Assembly (NCBI RefSeq): GCF_009711205.1
Contig: NZ_WMIG01000002.1
Span: 62,001-126,000, forward strand
Source: Paracoccus litorisediminis
Lineage (GTDB): Bacteria; Pseudomonadota; Alphaproteobacteria; Rhodobacterales; Rhodobacteraceae
Length of the DNA: 64,000 nt
Direction of reading: 5' to 3'
Shown: piece after piece, positions 28,410 to 39,324 of the stretch
Position numbering within the stretch: position 1 is the stretch's first letter
Layout of the letters: each line of letters starts with the position of its first letter
Made by a program: the position numbers and the translations under genes
Notes under the pieces: generated by a model
Seen by the model: only the letters and a program-made list of their open reading frames with translations
Told to the model about the DNA's origin: nothing
The model's database searches: none

Positions 28410-29272
28410 CACGCGAAATCAAGATCGCCACCGCCGCTTACAATTTCGACTGGTTCGACGATTTCGACGCCTATCGCGCGAAACTGACCCGCTGGGTCGA
28501 GGCTGCGTCGGATTGTGACCTGTTGGTCTTTCCCGAATATGGCGCGATGGAGCTGGCCTCATTGGGCGGGCACGACATCGCCGCCGACCTGGAGGCCTCT
28601 CTGCACGAGGTCGCCCGCCACAATGACGCGCGCGACGCGTTGCATGCCGAACTGGCTGCCGCGCATGGCATCCATATCCTTGCCGCCTCGGGGCCGTTCT
28701 TTGCCGGTGAGCGCCCGTTCAACCGCGCGGTGCTGTTTGGCCCCGAAGGCCGCATCGGCCATCAGGACAAGCAGATCATGACCCGCTTCGAGCGCGAGGA
28801 CTGGCATGTCGAAAGCGCGCCGGGCCTGCGGGTCTTTGACACCGCCGTGGGCCGGCTGGGCATCCTGATCTGCTATGACAGCGAATTCCCCCTGCTGGCG
28901 CGGCAGCTGGCCGAAGCGGGGGTCGAGGTGATCCTGACGCCCTCCTGCACCGACACGGTTGCGGGCTTCAACCGGGTGCGGATCGGGGCGATGGCACGGG
29001 CGCTGGAAAGCCAATGCGTCGTCGTCCATTCGCCCACGGTCGGGCTATGCGACTGGAACCCCGCCATCGACGAGAACCGCGGCATGGCCGCGATCTATGC
29101 CCCCTCAGACGGGTTCTGGCCGGAAACCGGGATTCTGGCCGAGGGCGAGATGGACCGCCCCGGCTGGGTCAAGGCCAAGATCGATCTGGATCGCATCCGC
29201 CAAAGCCGCGAGGACGGGCGCGTCCTGCCCTTTGCCCATTGGCCCGAAAGCCGGGACAGCGCGATCATCTGA
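28406..29272 (+). CDS. Carbon-nitrogen hydrolase (nitrilase superfamily)
   Basis: 288 residues, GTG start coupled to the GNAT gene. The catalytic Glu-Lys-Cys triad is visible: Glu in LLVFPEYGAME, Lys in GHQDKQIMTRFE, and Cys in LGILICYDSEFP. Enzymes of this superfamily hydrolyse amides, carbamoyl groups or nitriles; this one lacks the long C-terminus of true nitrilases and looks like an omega-amidase or amidohydrolase. It is the last gene of the three-gene operon, 6 bases before the end of the MORN gene on the other strand. Confidence 0.88.
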   Translation: MTREIKIATAAYNFDWFDDFDAYRAKLTRWVEAASDCDLLVFPEYGAMELASLGGHDIAADLEASLHEVARHNDARDALHAELAAAHGIHILAASGPFFAGERPFNRAVLFGPEGRIGHQDKQIMTRFEREDWHVESAPGLRVFDTAVGRLGILICYDSEFPLLARQLAEAGVEVILTPSCTDTVAGFNRVRIGAMARALESQCVVVHSPTVGLCDWNPAIDENRGMAAIYAPSDGFWPETGILAEGEMDRPGWVKAKIDLDRIRQSREDGRVLPFAHWPESRDSAII

Positions 29273-29278
29273 CGCGCT

Positions 29279-30754
29279 TCAGGCCGGCGGGTCCTGCTTG
29301 GGTTCCGCCGGCACGGTGGCGTCGGGCGTCGCCGCCGGGGCTTCGCCCTGCGAGGCCACGCCATCGACCGGGGTGGGCTTGGCAAGACTGTTATCCTGCC
29401 ACTCTCCCGCCGCGATCTGACCGGTCGCGTATTTCATCACGCCATTGCCCTGACGCTTACCGGCGACGAAATGGCCGGTATAGACATCGCCATTGGCATA
29501 GGTCGCGACACCCTCGCCGTCGATCTCGCCCTTGTTCCAGCCGCCTTCATAACGGAAGCCGTCGGGCGCGATCAGCCGCCCCCGACCCTGCCGCATGCCC
29601 GCGACAAATGAGCCGTCATAGGTCGTGCCATCGGGATAGGTCGCCTGACCCTGACCATGACGCTGCCCGTCGCGCCATGCGCCATTGTAGACATAGCCGT
29701 CGGGATAGGTCATGCGGCCCTGCCCCTCATTGCGGCCGCGCTTGAAGCCGCCCTCATAGACCAGGCCATTGGCGTATTTGGCGACGCCCTGCCCCTCGAT
29801 GACGCCGGCCAGCCAGTCGCCCTCGTAGTTCGCGTCGTCGGGATAGGTGATCAGCCCGCGCCCTTCCGGCAGGTCATTCTTCAACGCGCCTTCATAGATC
29901 GAACCGTCGGGATAGGTGATGCGGCCCAGCCCCTCCATCCGTCCATCGACCCAGTCGCCGGTATAGATATAACCGTCGGTGCCGGTGAACGTCCCCTGAC
30001 CCGAGCGACGGTCGGCGCGGAAATCGCCCTCATAGCGGTCGCCATTGGCATAGACCGCGATACCGCGCCCCTCACGGCGGCCATTGGCGAAGCGGCCCTC
30101 ATAGCTGTCGCCCGAGGGCTGGATCAGCTTGCCCTGCCCCGACATCTGCCCGGCAGACCAGCCGCCCGCGTAGCTTAGCCCATCAGACATCGCCAGCTTC
30201 CCCTGACCGGCACGCTGGTTGGCCTTCATCTCGCCCTCATAGGTGGCGCCGTCGGGATAGGTGATCTTGCCGCGGCCTTCCTTGACGCCCTGCTTCCAGC
30301 CACCTTCGTAGCGATAGCCATTGGGCTGGGTCAGCACGCCCTTGCCGTCATGCAGCGCGTTGATGAAGCCGCCCTCATAGACCGAACCATTGGCGTAATG
30401 CGCGATCCCCTGACCGGTGATCTGGCCGTCCAGCCAGTCGCCCTCATAGCTGCCGCCATCGGCATAGGTGATCTTGCCCTTGCCGCTGGGCTTGCCCTTG
30501 GCGAAGTCGCCCTCATAGACCGAGCCATTGGGATAGGTCGCCTTGCCCCGGCCCAGAATCTCGCCCTCGACCCAATCGCCGGTATATTCATAGCCCGAGG
30601 GCAGCTTATAGGTGCCGCGCCCGTGCTGCTTGCCATTGCGGAACGTGCCCTCATAGACACCGCCGTCGTCATATTGCTTGGTCACGACGGATTGCGCCCC
30701 GGCCATCGAGGTGCCGGCGAGAAGCATTACGCAAGCGACAATGGCTGCCTTCAT
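29279..30754 (-). CDS. Secreted MORN-repeat protein
   Basis: 491 residues from the ATG at 30754, chosen because a signal peptide (MKAAIVACVMLLAGTSMAGA) follows. From about residue 29 to 450 there are about 18 consecutive 23-residue MORN repeats of the form YEGxWxxGxxxGxGxxxYxDG, then a partial one, and a Pro/Ala-rich tail that ends PKQDPPA. MORN arrays form long beta-hairpin rods that bind lipids or proteins. The signal peptide places this array in the periplasm or outside the cell. No catalytic domain is attached. Neighbours do not explain its role. Confidence 0.88.
   Translation of the reverse strand: MKAAIVACVMLLAGTSMAGAQSVVTKQYDDGGVYEGTFRNGKQHGRGTYKLPSGYEYTGDWVEGEILGRGKATYPNGSVYEGDFAKGKPSGKGKITYADGGSYEGDWLDGQITGQGIAHYANGSVYEGGFINALHDGKGVLTQPNGYRYEGGWKQGVKEGRGKITYPDGATYEGEMKANQRAGQGKLAMSDGLSYAGGWSAGQMSGQGKLIQPSGDSYEGRFANGRREGRGIAVYANGDRYEGDFRADRRSGQGTFTGTDGYIYTGDWVDGRMEGLGRITYPDGSIYEGALKNDLPEGRGLITYPDDANYEGDWLAGVIEGQGVAKYANGLVYEGGFKRGRNEGQGRMTYPDGYVYNGAWRDGQRHGQGQATYPDGTTYDGSFVAGMRQGRGRLIAPDGFRYEGGWNKGEIDGEGVATYANGDVYTGHFVAGKRQGNGVMKYATGQIAAGEWQDNSLAKPTPVDGVASQGEAPAATPDATVPAEPKQDPPA
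29370..30700 (-). repeat. Tandem 69-base MORN-coding repeats
   Basis: About 18 in-frame units of 69 bases, with a recurring CCCTCATA/GGATAGGT-type pattern on the plus strand. The units differ at many synonymous and some non-synonymous sites. It is a coding repeat, not a CRISPR or satellite. Confidence 0.8.
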
Positions 30755-30882
30755 CGGTCCCGCCTCTGGCTTATGGTTCTTTTGGCCCGGTTTACCGCAA
30801 GCCTGCACTGGGCGCAAAGCCCGACTTTTCCTTTCGCGCACACTGGCCTATCTAAATCCTGCAATTTCGAAAGGACTGAGCC

Positions 30883-32553
30883 ATGCCCGACAGGTTTCGC
30901 ATCACCCTTGGACAGTTGAACCCCACGGTGGGCGACCTGCCGGGCAATGCCGCCAAGGCCCGCGCCGCATGGGAACAGGCGCGCGAGGCCGGGTCCGACC
31001 TTCTGGTCCTGCCCGAGATGTTCATCACCGGCTACCAGACGCAGGATCTGGTGCTGAAGGCGGCCTTCACCGCCGACGCCATGGCCGAGATCGAGCAACT
31101 GGCCCGCGACTGCGCCGACGGTCCCGCCATTGGCATCGGCGGGCCATATGCCGAGGGGGCAAAGCTCTATAACGCATGGTGGGTGCTGCAAGACGGCAAG
31201 GTGTTGACCCGCGTGCTGAAGCACGACCTGCCCCACAAGCAGCTGTTCGACGAGCTGCGCCTGTTCGATCACGGCCCGCTGCAGGGTCCCTACAGCCTGA
31301 ACGGCATCCGCATCGGCAGCCCGATCTGCGAGGATGCATGGTGGCCCGATGTGGCCGAGACCTTGGGCGAATCCGGGGCCGAGATCCTGATCGTTCCGAA
31401 TGGTAGCCCCTATCACCGCAACAAGCTGGACCTGCGTATGGGCCATATGGTTGCGCGCGTCGTCGAATCCGACCTGCCGCTGGTCTACCTGAACTCGGTC
31501 GGCGGGCAGGATGACCAGATCTATGACGGCGCGAGCTTCGTGCTGAACCCCGGCGAGGATGGCGGTGCGGTCAAGGTCGTGCAGCTGGCCCCTTTCGATG
31601 AGATCATCGAGCATGTCGATTTCGCGCGCGGCCCCGAAGGCTGGCGCGCCGTACCGGGGCGGCTGGATCACCAGCCCGACGAATGGGAGCAGGACTACAA
31701 CGCCATGACCCTTGGCCTGCGCGACTACATGCGCAAGTCGGGCTTCAAGCGGGTGGTGCTGGGCATGTCGGGCGGCATCGATTCCGCACTGGTCGCCACC
31801 ATCGCCAGCGATGCGATCGGGCCGGAAAACGTGCGCTGCGTTATGCTGCCCAGCGAATATACCTCTCAGGCCAGCCTTGACGATGCCGCCGATGCCGCGA
31901 CCCGGCTGAGCGCGCGTCTGGACACTGTCCATATCGAAGGGGCGCGCGATGCCGTTGGCGATGCGCTGGCCCATCTGATGGCAGGCACCAAGCCCGACAC
32001 GACCGAGGAAAACATCCAGTCCCGGTTGCGCGGCGTGATGCTGATGGCAATTTCCAACAAGTTCGGGGAATTGCTGCTGACCACCGGCAATAAATCCGAG
32101 GTCGCAGTGGGCTATGCCACGATCTATGGCGACATGGCGGGCGGCTACAACCCGATCAAGGACCTGTACAAGACCCGCGTCTTCCAGACCTGCCGCTGGC
32201 GCAACGACAACCATCGCGACTGGATGATGGGTCCGGCGGGCGAGGTCGTGCCGCCGCAGATCATCACCAAACCCCCGTCGGCCGAGTTGCGCCCCGACCA
32301 GAAGGACGAAGACAGCCTGCCCCCCTATGAGGTGCTGGACGCGATCCTTGAAGGGCTGGTCGAAAAGGATCTGGCGCTGAAGGATCTGGTGGCCCAAGGC
32401 TTCGACCCCGAAACGGTGAAGCGGGTCGAGACCCTGCTTTATGGCAGCGAATGGAAGCGCTATCAGGCCGCACCGGGCCCGCGCATCTCGACCAAGGCCT
32501 TCTGGCTGGACCGGCGCTACCCGCTGGTCAACCGCTGGCGCGACCAGTTGTAA
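30883..32553 (+). CDS. nadE: Glutamine-dependent NAD+ synthetase NadE
   Basis: 556 residues. The N-terminal amidohydrolase domain (about 1-250) releases ammonia from glutamine; its triad lies in LVLPEMFITGY (Glu), LKHDLPHKQLFDE (Lys) and GSPICEDAWWP (Cys). The C-terminal synthetase domain has the PP-loop LGMSGGIDSALVATIASDA and TTGNKSEVAVGYATIYGDM. It amidates deamido-NAD to NAD. It faces pncB-pncA, which make its precursor, across a shared terminator hairpin. Confidence 0.97.
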   Translation: MPDRFRITLGQLNPTVGDLPGNAAKARAAWEQAREAGSDLLVLPEMFITGYQTQDLVLKAAFTADAMAEIEQLARDCADGPAIGIGGPYAEGAKLYNAWWVLQDGKVLTRVLKHDLPHKQLFDELRLFDHGPLQGPYSLNGIRIGSPICEDAWWPDVAETLGESGAEILIVPNGSPYHRNKLDLRMGHMVARVVESDLPLVYLNSVGGQDDQIYDGASFVLNPGEDGGAVKVVQLAPFDEIIEHVDFARGPEGWRAVPGRLDHQPDEWEQDYNAMTLGLRDYMRKSGFKRVVLGMSGGIDSALVATIASDAIGPENVRCVMLPSEYTSQASLDDAADAATRLSARLDTVHIEGARDAVGDALAHLMAGTKPDTTEENIQSRLRGVMLMAISNKFGELLLTTGNKSEVAVGYATIYGDMAGGYNPIKDLYKTRVFQTCRWRNDNHRDWMMGPAGEVVPPQIITKPPSAELRPDQKDEDSLPPYEVLDAILEGLVEKDLALKDLVAQGFDPETVKRVETLLYGSEWKRYQAAPGPRISTKAFWLDRRYPLVNRWRDQL

Positions 32554-32555
32554 TT

Positions 32556-32586
32556 GAAACGGCCCGGCTTTCCGCCGGGCCGTTTC
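32556..32586. terminator. Bidirectional hairpin between nadE and pncB
   Basis: GAAACGGCCCGGC (32556-32568) pairs perfectly over 13 bases with GCCGGGCCGTTTC (32574-32586) around a 5-base loop. It starts two bases after the nadE stop and ends two bases before the pncB stop. GTTTC ends serve as a short U-rich flank on both sides. Confidence 0.75.
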
Positions 32587-32588
32587 AT

Positions 32589-33899
32589 TCAGACGACCAC
32601 GTCCATCGCACTTTGCTGGCCCACGTCAAAGACGTCGCGGTAGTGCTGGATCAGGTCCGCGGGGCCAGTGGCCTTGCCGGGATTGTCCGACAGCTTGACG
32701 GTCGGGTTGCCCTCGGCCGCCACCGCCTTGCAGACCAGCGAGAACGGCGCAAGACCGTCGCCCGGCACCAGCCCGCGGAAATCATTGGTCAGCAGCGTGC
32801 CCCAGCCGAAGCTGACCTTCACGCGGCCGTGGAAGCGCTGGAACAGTTCCTTGATCTTTTCGACATCCAGCCCATCCGAGAAGATGATCAGCTTCTGACG
32901 CGGGTCCTCGCCCCGGCTTTTCCACCATGCGATGGCGTTTTCCGCCCCTTCGGCCGGATCGCCGGAATCGATGCGGATGCCGGTCCATTGCGCCAGCCAG
33001 TCCGGCGCATGCTCCAGAAAGCCCTTGGTCCCGTAAGTGTCGGGCAGGATGACGCGCAGGTTGCCGTCGTGTTCTTCATGCCAATCGGCAAGGACGCGGT
33101 AGGGCGCCTGACGCAGCTCATCATCGGTCTTGGCCAGTGCGGCAAAGACCATCGGCAATTCATGGGCATTGGTGCCGATCGCCTCGATGTCGCGGCGCAT
33201 GGCGATCAGGCAGTTCGAGGTGCCGGTAAAGCGCTTGTCGCCCAAGCCCTCGATCATCGCCTGCACGCACCAGTCCTGCCACAGGAAGCCATGCCGCCTG
33301 CGCGTGCCGAAATCGGCGATGCGCAGATCGGGGCCAAGCTCTCGCAGCTGCTCGATTTTCTCCCAAAGACGGGTCATGGCGCGGGCGTAAAGCACCTGCA
33401 GCTCAAACCGGCCCATGTCCTTCAGGACGGAACGCGAACGCAGCTCCATGATGATCGCCAGCGCCGGGATTTCCCACAGCATGACCTCGGGCCAGCGGCC
33501 CTCGAAGGTCAGCTCATATTGGCCGTCGCGCTTTTCCAGATGATAGGCGGGCAGGCGCAGGTTCTCCAGAAACTCCATGAAGTCCGAGCGGAACATCTGG
33601 CGCTTGCCATAGAATGTATTGCCGCGCAGCCATGTGCTTTCGCCGCGCGTCAGCGACAGCCCACGCACATGGTCCAGCTGCTCGCGCAACTCGCCCTCAT
33701 CGATCAGATCGGCCAGCCGGACGCGGGTGGTGCGGTTGATCAGGCTGAAGGTGACATTGGTGTCGGGGCGATTGCGAAACACCGACTGACACATCAGCAG
33801 CTTGTAGAAATCCGTGTCGATCAGCGAACGGACGATCGGGTCGATCTTCCATTTGTGGTTATAGACCCGCGTCGCAATATCGACCGTAGGTATCATCAT
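32589..33899 (-). CDS. pncB: Nicotinate phosphoribosyltransferase PncB
   Basis: 436 residues from the ATG at 33899. Joins nicotinate to PRPP to give nicotinate mononucleotide. The start region [19 protein letters not shown] and the histidine-containing substrate segment are standard, as are [36 protein letters not shown] and [12 protein letters not shown] longer frame to 34031 runs over pncA and is rejected. Its start overlaps the pncA stop (ATGATG arrangement). Confidence 0.95.
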   Translation of the reverse strand: MMIPTVDIATRVYNHKWKIDPIVRSLIDTDFYKLLMCQSVFRNRPDTNVTFSLINRTTRVRLADLIDEGELREQLDHVRGLSLTRGESTWLRGNTFYGKRQMFRSDFMEFLENLRLPAYHLEKRDGQYELTFEGRWPEVMLWEIPALAIIMELRSRSVLKDMGRFELQVLYARAMTRLWEKIEQLRELGPDLRIADFGTRRRHGFLWQDWCVQAMIEGLGDKRFTGTSNCLIAMRRDIEAIGTNAHELPMVFAALAKTDDELRQAPYRVLADWHEEHDGNLRVILPDTYGTKGFLEHAPDWLAQWTGIRIDSGDPAEGAENAIAWWKSRGEDPRQKLIIFSDGLDVEKIKELFQRFHGRVKVSFGWGTLLTNDFRGLVPGDGLAPFSLVCKAVAAEGNPTVKLSDNPGKATGPADLIQHYRDVFDVGQQSAMDVVV

Positions 33900-34492
33900 A
33901 TCAGGCTGATCCCCGCTTCGCGCATGTTCTGCCGCGCCACCTCGCGCGAGCCGTTCAGGTCGATGGCCCGCGTGGCGTCCTCGATGACGCTGACCCGGAA
34001 GCCCTGCCGCGCCGCATCGATGGCCGACCATGCAACGCAGAAATCATGCGCAAGGCCCACGAAATACAGGTCCTCAAGGAACCTGTCCCGCAGATAACCA
34101 GTCAGCCCGGTCGGCGTCGAGTAGTCGTTTTCATAGAAGGCCGAATAGCTGTCGATGGCGGGGCGGAAACCCTTGCGGATCACCGTCTCAGCCCGGTTCA
34201 CGTCCAGATCGGGATGGAAAAGCGCGCCGGGCGTGCCGATGACGCAATGCGCGGGCCACAGCACCTGCGGGCCATAGGGCATCTGGGTCAGCGAAAACGG
34301 CATCGCGCCCGGATGGTTGTCGGCAAAACTGGAATGATTGGCCGGATGCCAGTCCTGCGTCAGGATCACATGATCGAAATCGGCCATCATCCGGTTGATC
34401 GGCTCGACGATCTCATCCCCGCCGGCGACGGCCAGCTTTCCTCCGGGACAGAAGTCGACCTGCACATCTACGACGATCAAGGTTCTCGCCAT
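33896..34492 (-). CDS. pncA: Nicotinamidase PncA
   Basis: 198 residues. Deamidates nicotinamide to nicotinate. The isochorismatase-fold triad is visible: Asp9 in VVDVQVDF, Lys in the VIRKGF segment, and Cys in [13 protein letters not shown]. The metal site is in HDWHP-type sequence ([12 protein letters not shown]). It is the first gene of the pncA-pncB salvage unit and is divergent from trhO. Confidence 0.95.
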   Translation of the reverse strand: MARTLIVVDVQVDFCPGGKLAVAGGDEIVEPINRMMADFDHVILTQDWHPANHSSFADNHPGAMPFSLTQMPYGPQVLWPAHCVIGTPGALFHPDLDVNRAETVIRKGFRPAIDSYSAFYENDYSTPTGLTGYLRDRFLEDLYFVGLAHDFCVAWSAIDAARQGFRVSVIEDATRAIDLNGSREVARQNMREAGISLI

Positions 34493-34588
34493 GGCGCCCT
34501 CCTCTTTTCAGGCTGTGGTAGGGTTCTGCCGTGGGGGCGTCAATGCCAAGAACTTGAACGGCGGGCGCGTCGGGTCTAAGTCCCTGCC

Positions 34589-35479
34589 ATGTTCACCGTC
34601 GCCGCACTTTATCATTTCACCCGCTTCCCCGATCCTGCAAGCCTGCAGGGACCGCTGGCGAAGCTTTGCTGTTCCCTGGGCGTCAAGGGCACCCTGCTTC
34701 TGGCGCGCGAGGGGATCAACGGCACCATCGCCGGCCCGCGCACGGGCATTGACGCGGTGCTGGATCATATCCGCGCCCTGCCCGGCTGCGAGGGTCTCGA
34801 CTGGAAGGAAAGCAGCGCGGATACGATGCCCTTTGGCCGCATGAAGGTCCGCCTGAAACGCGAGATCGTGACCATGGGCCAGCCCGACGTGGACCCGCTG
34901 GCCTCGGTCGGCCATTACGTCGAGGCGCAGGACTGGAATGCGCTGATCAGCGACCCCGATGTCGCGATCATCGACACCCGCAACGATTACGAAGTCGAGA
35001 TCGGCACTTTTGCCGGGGCCGTCGATCCGGGAACGAAAACCTTCCGCGACTTCCCCGACTGGTGGCGCGAGAATGCGCACAGATTCCACAACAAGCGCAT
35101 CGCCATGTTCTGTACCGGCGGCATCCGCTGCGAGAAATCGACGAATTTCCTGCTCGGCGAGGGCGTCCCCGAAGTCTACCACCTCAAGGGCGGCATCCTT
35201 AAATACCTCGAAGAGGTGCCCGAACAGGACAGCCTGTGGCAGGGCGAATGCTTCGTCTTCGACAAGCGCGTCAGCTTGGGTCACGGGCTGAAACAAGGTC
35301 ATTACGACCTTTGCCACGCCTGCCGCCGCCCGCTCGCCCCCGACGACCGTGCCCGCCCCGAATATGAGGAAGGCGTCTGCTGCCACCGCTGCGCCACCGA
35401 ATACAGCGATGCCGACCGCACCCGCTTCCGCGAGCGCCAGCGTCAGGCCGATCGGGGCGAATGTTTCCCCTCAGACTGA
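34589..35479 (+). CDS. trhO: tRNA uridine(34) hydroxylase TrhO (rhodanese family)
   Basis: 296 residues. The N-terminal domain ([15 protein letters not shown] segment) is followed by a rhodanese domain with the active-site loop [12 protein letters not shown] Cys-rich C-terminus ([12 protein letters not shown], then CCHRCATEY) may bind zinc. This matches TrhO/YceA, which hydroxylates U34 of tRNA in an oxygen-dependent way. It is divergent from pncA and ends in an intrinsic terminator. Confidence 0.93.
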   Translation: MFTVAALYHFTRFPDPASLQGPLAKLCCSLGVKGTLLLAREGINGTIAGPRTGIDAVLDHIRALPGCEGLDWKESSADTMPFGRMKVRLKREIVTMGQPDVDPLASVGHYVEAQDWNALISDPDVAIIDTRNDYEVEIGTFAGAVDPGTKTFRDFPDWWRENAHRFHNKRIAMFCTGGIRCEKSTNFLLGEGVPEVYHLKGGILKYLEEVPEQDSLWQGECFVFDKRVSLGHGLKQGHYDLCHACRRPLAPDDRARPEYEEGVCCHRCATEYSDADRTRFRERQRQADRGECFPSD

Positions 35480-35484
35480 CGAAA

Positions 35485-35522
35485 ACGCGCGCCACCAGAC
35501 CGGGGCGCGCGTCTTCTTTCTT
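35485..35522 (+). terminator. Intrinsic terminator of trhO
   Basis: ACGCGCGCC (35485-35493) pairs with GGCGCGCGT (35504-35512) over 9 bases around a 10-base loop, followed by a T-rich CTTCTTTCTT. The T-rich part is also the first block of intergenic repeat copy 2. Confidence 0.7.
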
Positions 35523-35570
35523 GCCGAAATATCCCGGGGGAATCGCCGCAGGCGATGGGGGCAGAGCCCC

Positions 35571-35571
<1 letters not shown>
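35514..35571 (-). repeat. Intergenic palindromic repeat, copy 2
   Basis: Same element as at 7446-7490: TTCTTTCTTG, AAATATCCCGGGGG and GGGGGCAGAGCCCCC (35557-35571). Here the spacer is 16 bases and forms its own small hairpin (ATCGCC/GGCGAT). The palindrome touches the maeB stop codon. Position and orientation relative to the leftward gene are the same as in copy 1. Confidence 0.8.
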
Positions 35572-37853
<2,282 letters not shown>

Positions 37854-37938
37854 GCTGTGCCTCCTGAAATGCGCTCCGCCTCCTTAACGAAGCGTCAAGC
37901 CGGGCAGAAGGGCATAAAGTTGCTGCACTGCGGCCAAA

Positions 37939-39324
37939 TCAGTGCAAAAGAGCCTGAGAAACGATGTCGTGGTGCAGGATTAATGCGCAGGCGGCCCCGA
38001 CCACGGCAATCAGGATCGCAAGCACGTCATGCCTTGGGTCCCATGCCTTCTGCCGCCGCGCCATCCAGACCGAGACCGGATAGCAGAAAATCTGCGCCAG
38101 CGCCTGCCCCGCCAGCAGGCCGGTCAGCCCAAAGAACCAGGTCCCGGTCAGCACCAGCGAGAAATAGATCAGCGCACGGCTGGATTGCATGACAAAGAAG
38201 GCCCGCGAATCCCCGGTCGCCAAGGCCGCGCTTTCGTAATTCAGCGGGATGCACATCAGCAGCTGGATCGAGGCGATGGCGACAAGAATGCCCCCGGCAC
38301 GGGCGTAGCGCGGATCGTAAAGGTGATCGACCAGCCAGGGTCCAACCAGAGCCAACACGATTCCCACCGACAGCAGCAGCAGGGTGAAACCCATGCGCGT
38401 GCGCTGCATCGTGCGCCGGTTGGCCTCGCTCTCGGACGGGGGATGTTCACGATACATCGGAATGAACAGCCGCCCGGCAATGGCCGATCCCAGCTGGCTG
38501 GGCACGCTGGCAAGGAAAAGGGCGATATTATAGACGCCCAGATGGTCCAGATTAAGCACCCGCCCCAGGATCAGCCGGTCGCCCTGAAACAGCAGGAAGC
38601 CGCAAATGGTGCTGAAGAAAATCCATTTGCCGAACTTCACGATCTCATTGCGGGCCTCTGGCTCCATGCGGAAGCGGTCGACATGGCCGGGCAGCATGTA
38701 GCGGATCATCAGCAACTGCACGAAGGCACCCAGAACGATGCCCCAGACCAGCGCCCAGACATCGCGCAGGATCAGGGCGGCGCCGACGGTGATCAGAATT
38801 CCGATCAACTGGCTCAGCAACTCGACCAACGTCAGCCGCCCGACCTGCAGATGCCGCGCCGCCGTATCGATCCGGGTCGAGACAAAGCCCCCGACCAGCA
38901 TCGACGAAGCCGCCGCCGGGAACACCCATGCCAGTGCCGGGATGTCGTAGAACAGCGCCAGCGGCCAGGCCATTGCGCAGGAGACGGCGAACAGGATGAA
39001 GCCGCGGATGACCTTGATCGTCCAGGCGGTGTCCAGAAATGCTGGGTCGTCGCCGCGCTTGCTTTGCTGGATCGAAGGCGCGATTCCCATGTCGCTGAAC
39101 ATGGCCAGCCCGATCATGAAGCTGGAAACCAGCGCCATCAGGCCGAAATCGTCAGGGCTGAGAATCCGCGTCAGGATCAGGTTCGAGGCCAGCCGCATGA
39201 TCTGACCCAGCCCAAAGCTGAGCATCGACCATGCCCCACTGCCCAAAGCCCGCGAGGCCATGCTGCGCCCCTGCGGCGCCTCGGCTGCTTCCTGCTGGAC
39301 CTCGACCGGAAGCTCGCTGGTCAT
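37939..39324 (-). CDS. Polysaccharide flippase (Wzx-like, MOP superfamily)
   Basis: 461 residues from the ATG at 39324, which overlaps the stop of the Wzz-like gene (TAATG). About 12-14 hydrophobic segments. The N-terminal pattern RLASNLILTRILSPDDFGLM is the classic start of Wzx-type lipopolysaccharide/exopolysaccharide exporters. It would flip lipid-linked repeat units across the inner membrane. A longer frame to 39396 lies inside the Wzz gene and is rejected. No Wzy polymerase is evident in the window. Confidence 0.87.
   Translation of the reverse strand: MTSELPVEVQQEAAEAPQGRSMASRALGSGAWSMLSFGLGQIMRLASNLILTRILSPDDFGLMALVSSFMIGLAMFSDMGIAPSIQQSKRGDDPAFLDTAWTIKVIRGFILFAVSCAMAWPLALFYDIPALAWVFPAAASSMLVGGFVSTRIDTAARHLQVGRLTLVELLSQLIGILITVGAALILRDVWALVWGIVLGAFVQLLMIRYMLPGHVDRFRMEPEARNEIVKFGKWIFFSTICGFLLFQGDRLILGRVLNLDHLGVYNIALFLASVPSQLGSAIAGRLFIPMYREHPPSESEANRRTMQRTRMGFTLLLLSVGIVLALVGPWLVDHLYDPRYARAGGILVAIASIQLLMCIPLNYESAALATGDSRAFFVMQSSRALIYFSLVLTGTWFFGLTGLLAGQALAQIFCYPVSVWMARRQKAWDPRHDVLAILIAVVGAACALILHHDIVSQALLH

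Noticed and set aside
29370..30700. Regular 69-base repeats
   Set aside because: They encode MORN repeats in one continuous frame; not a CRISPR or non-coding satellite.
33899..34031. Extended start of pncB to 34031
   Set aside because: It would run over pncA codons and adds a non-conserved Arg-rich stretch.
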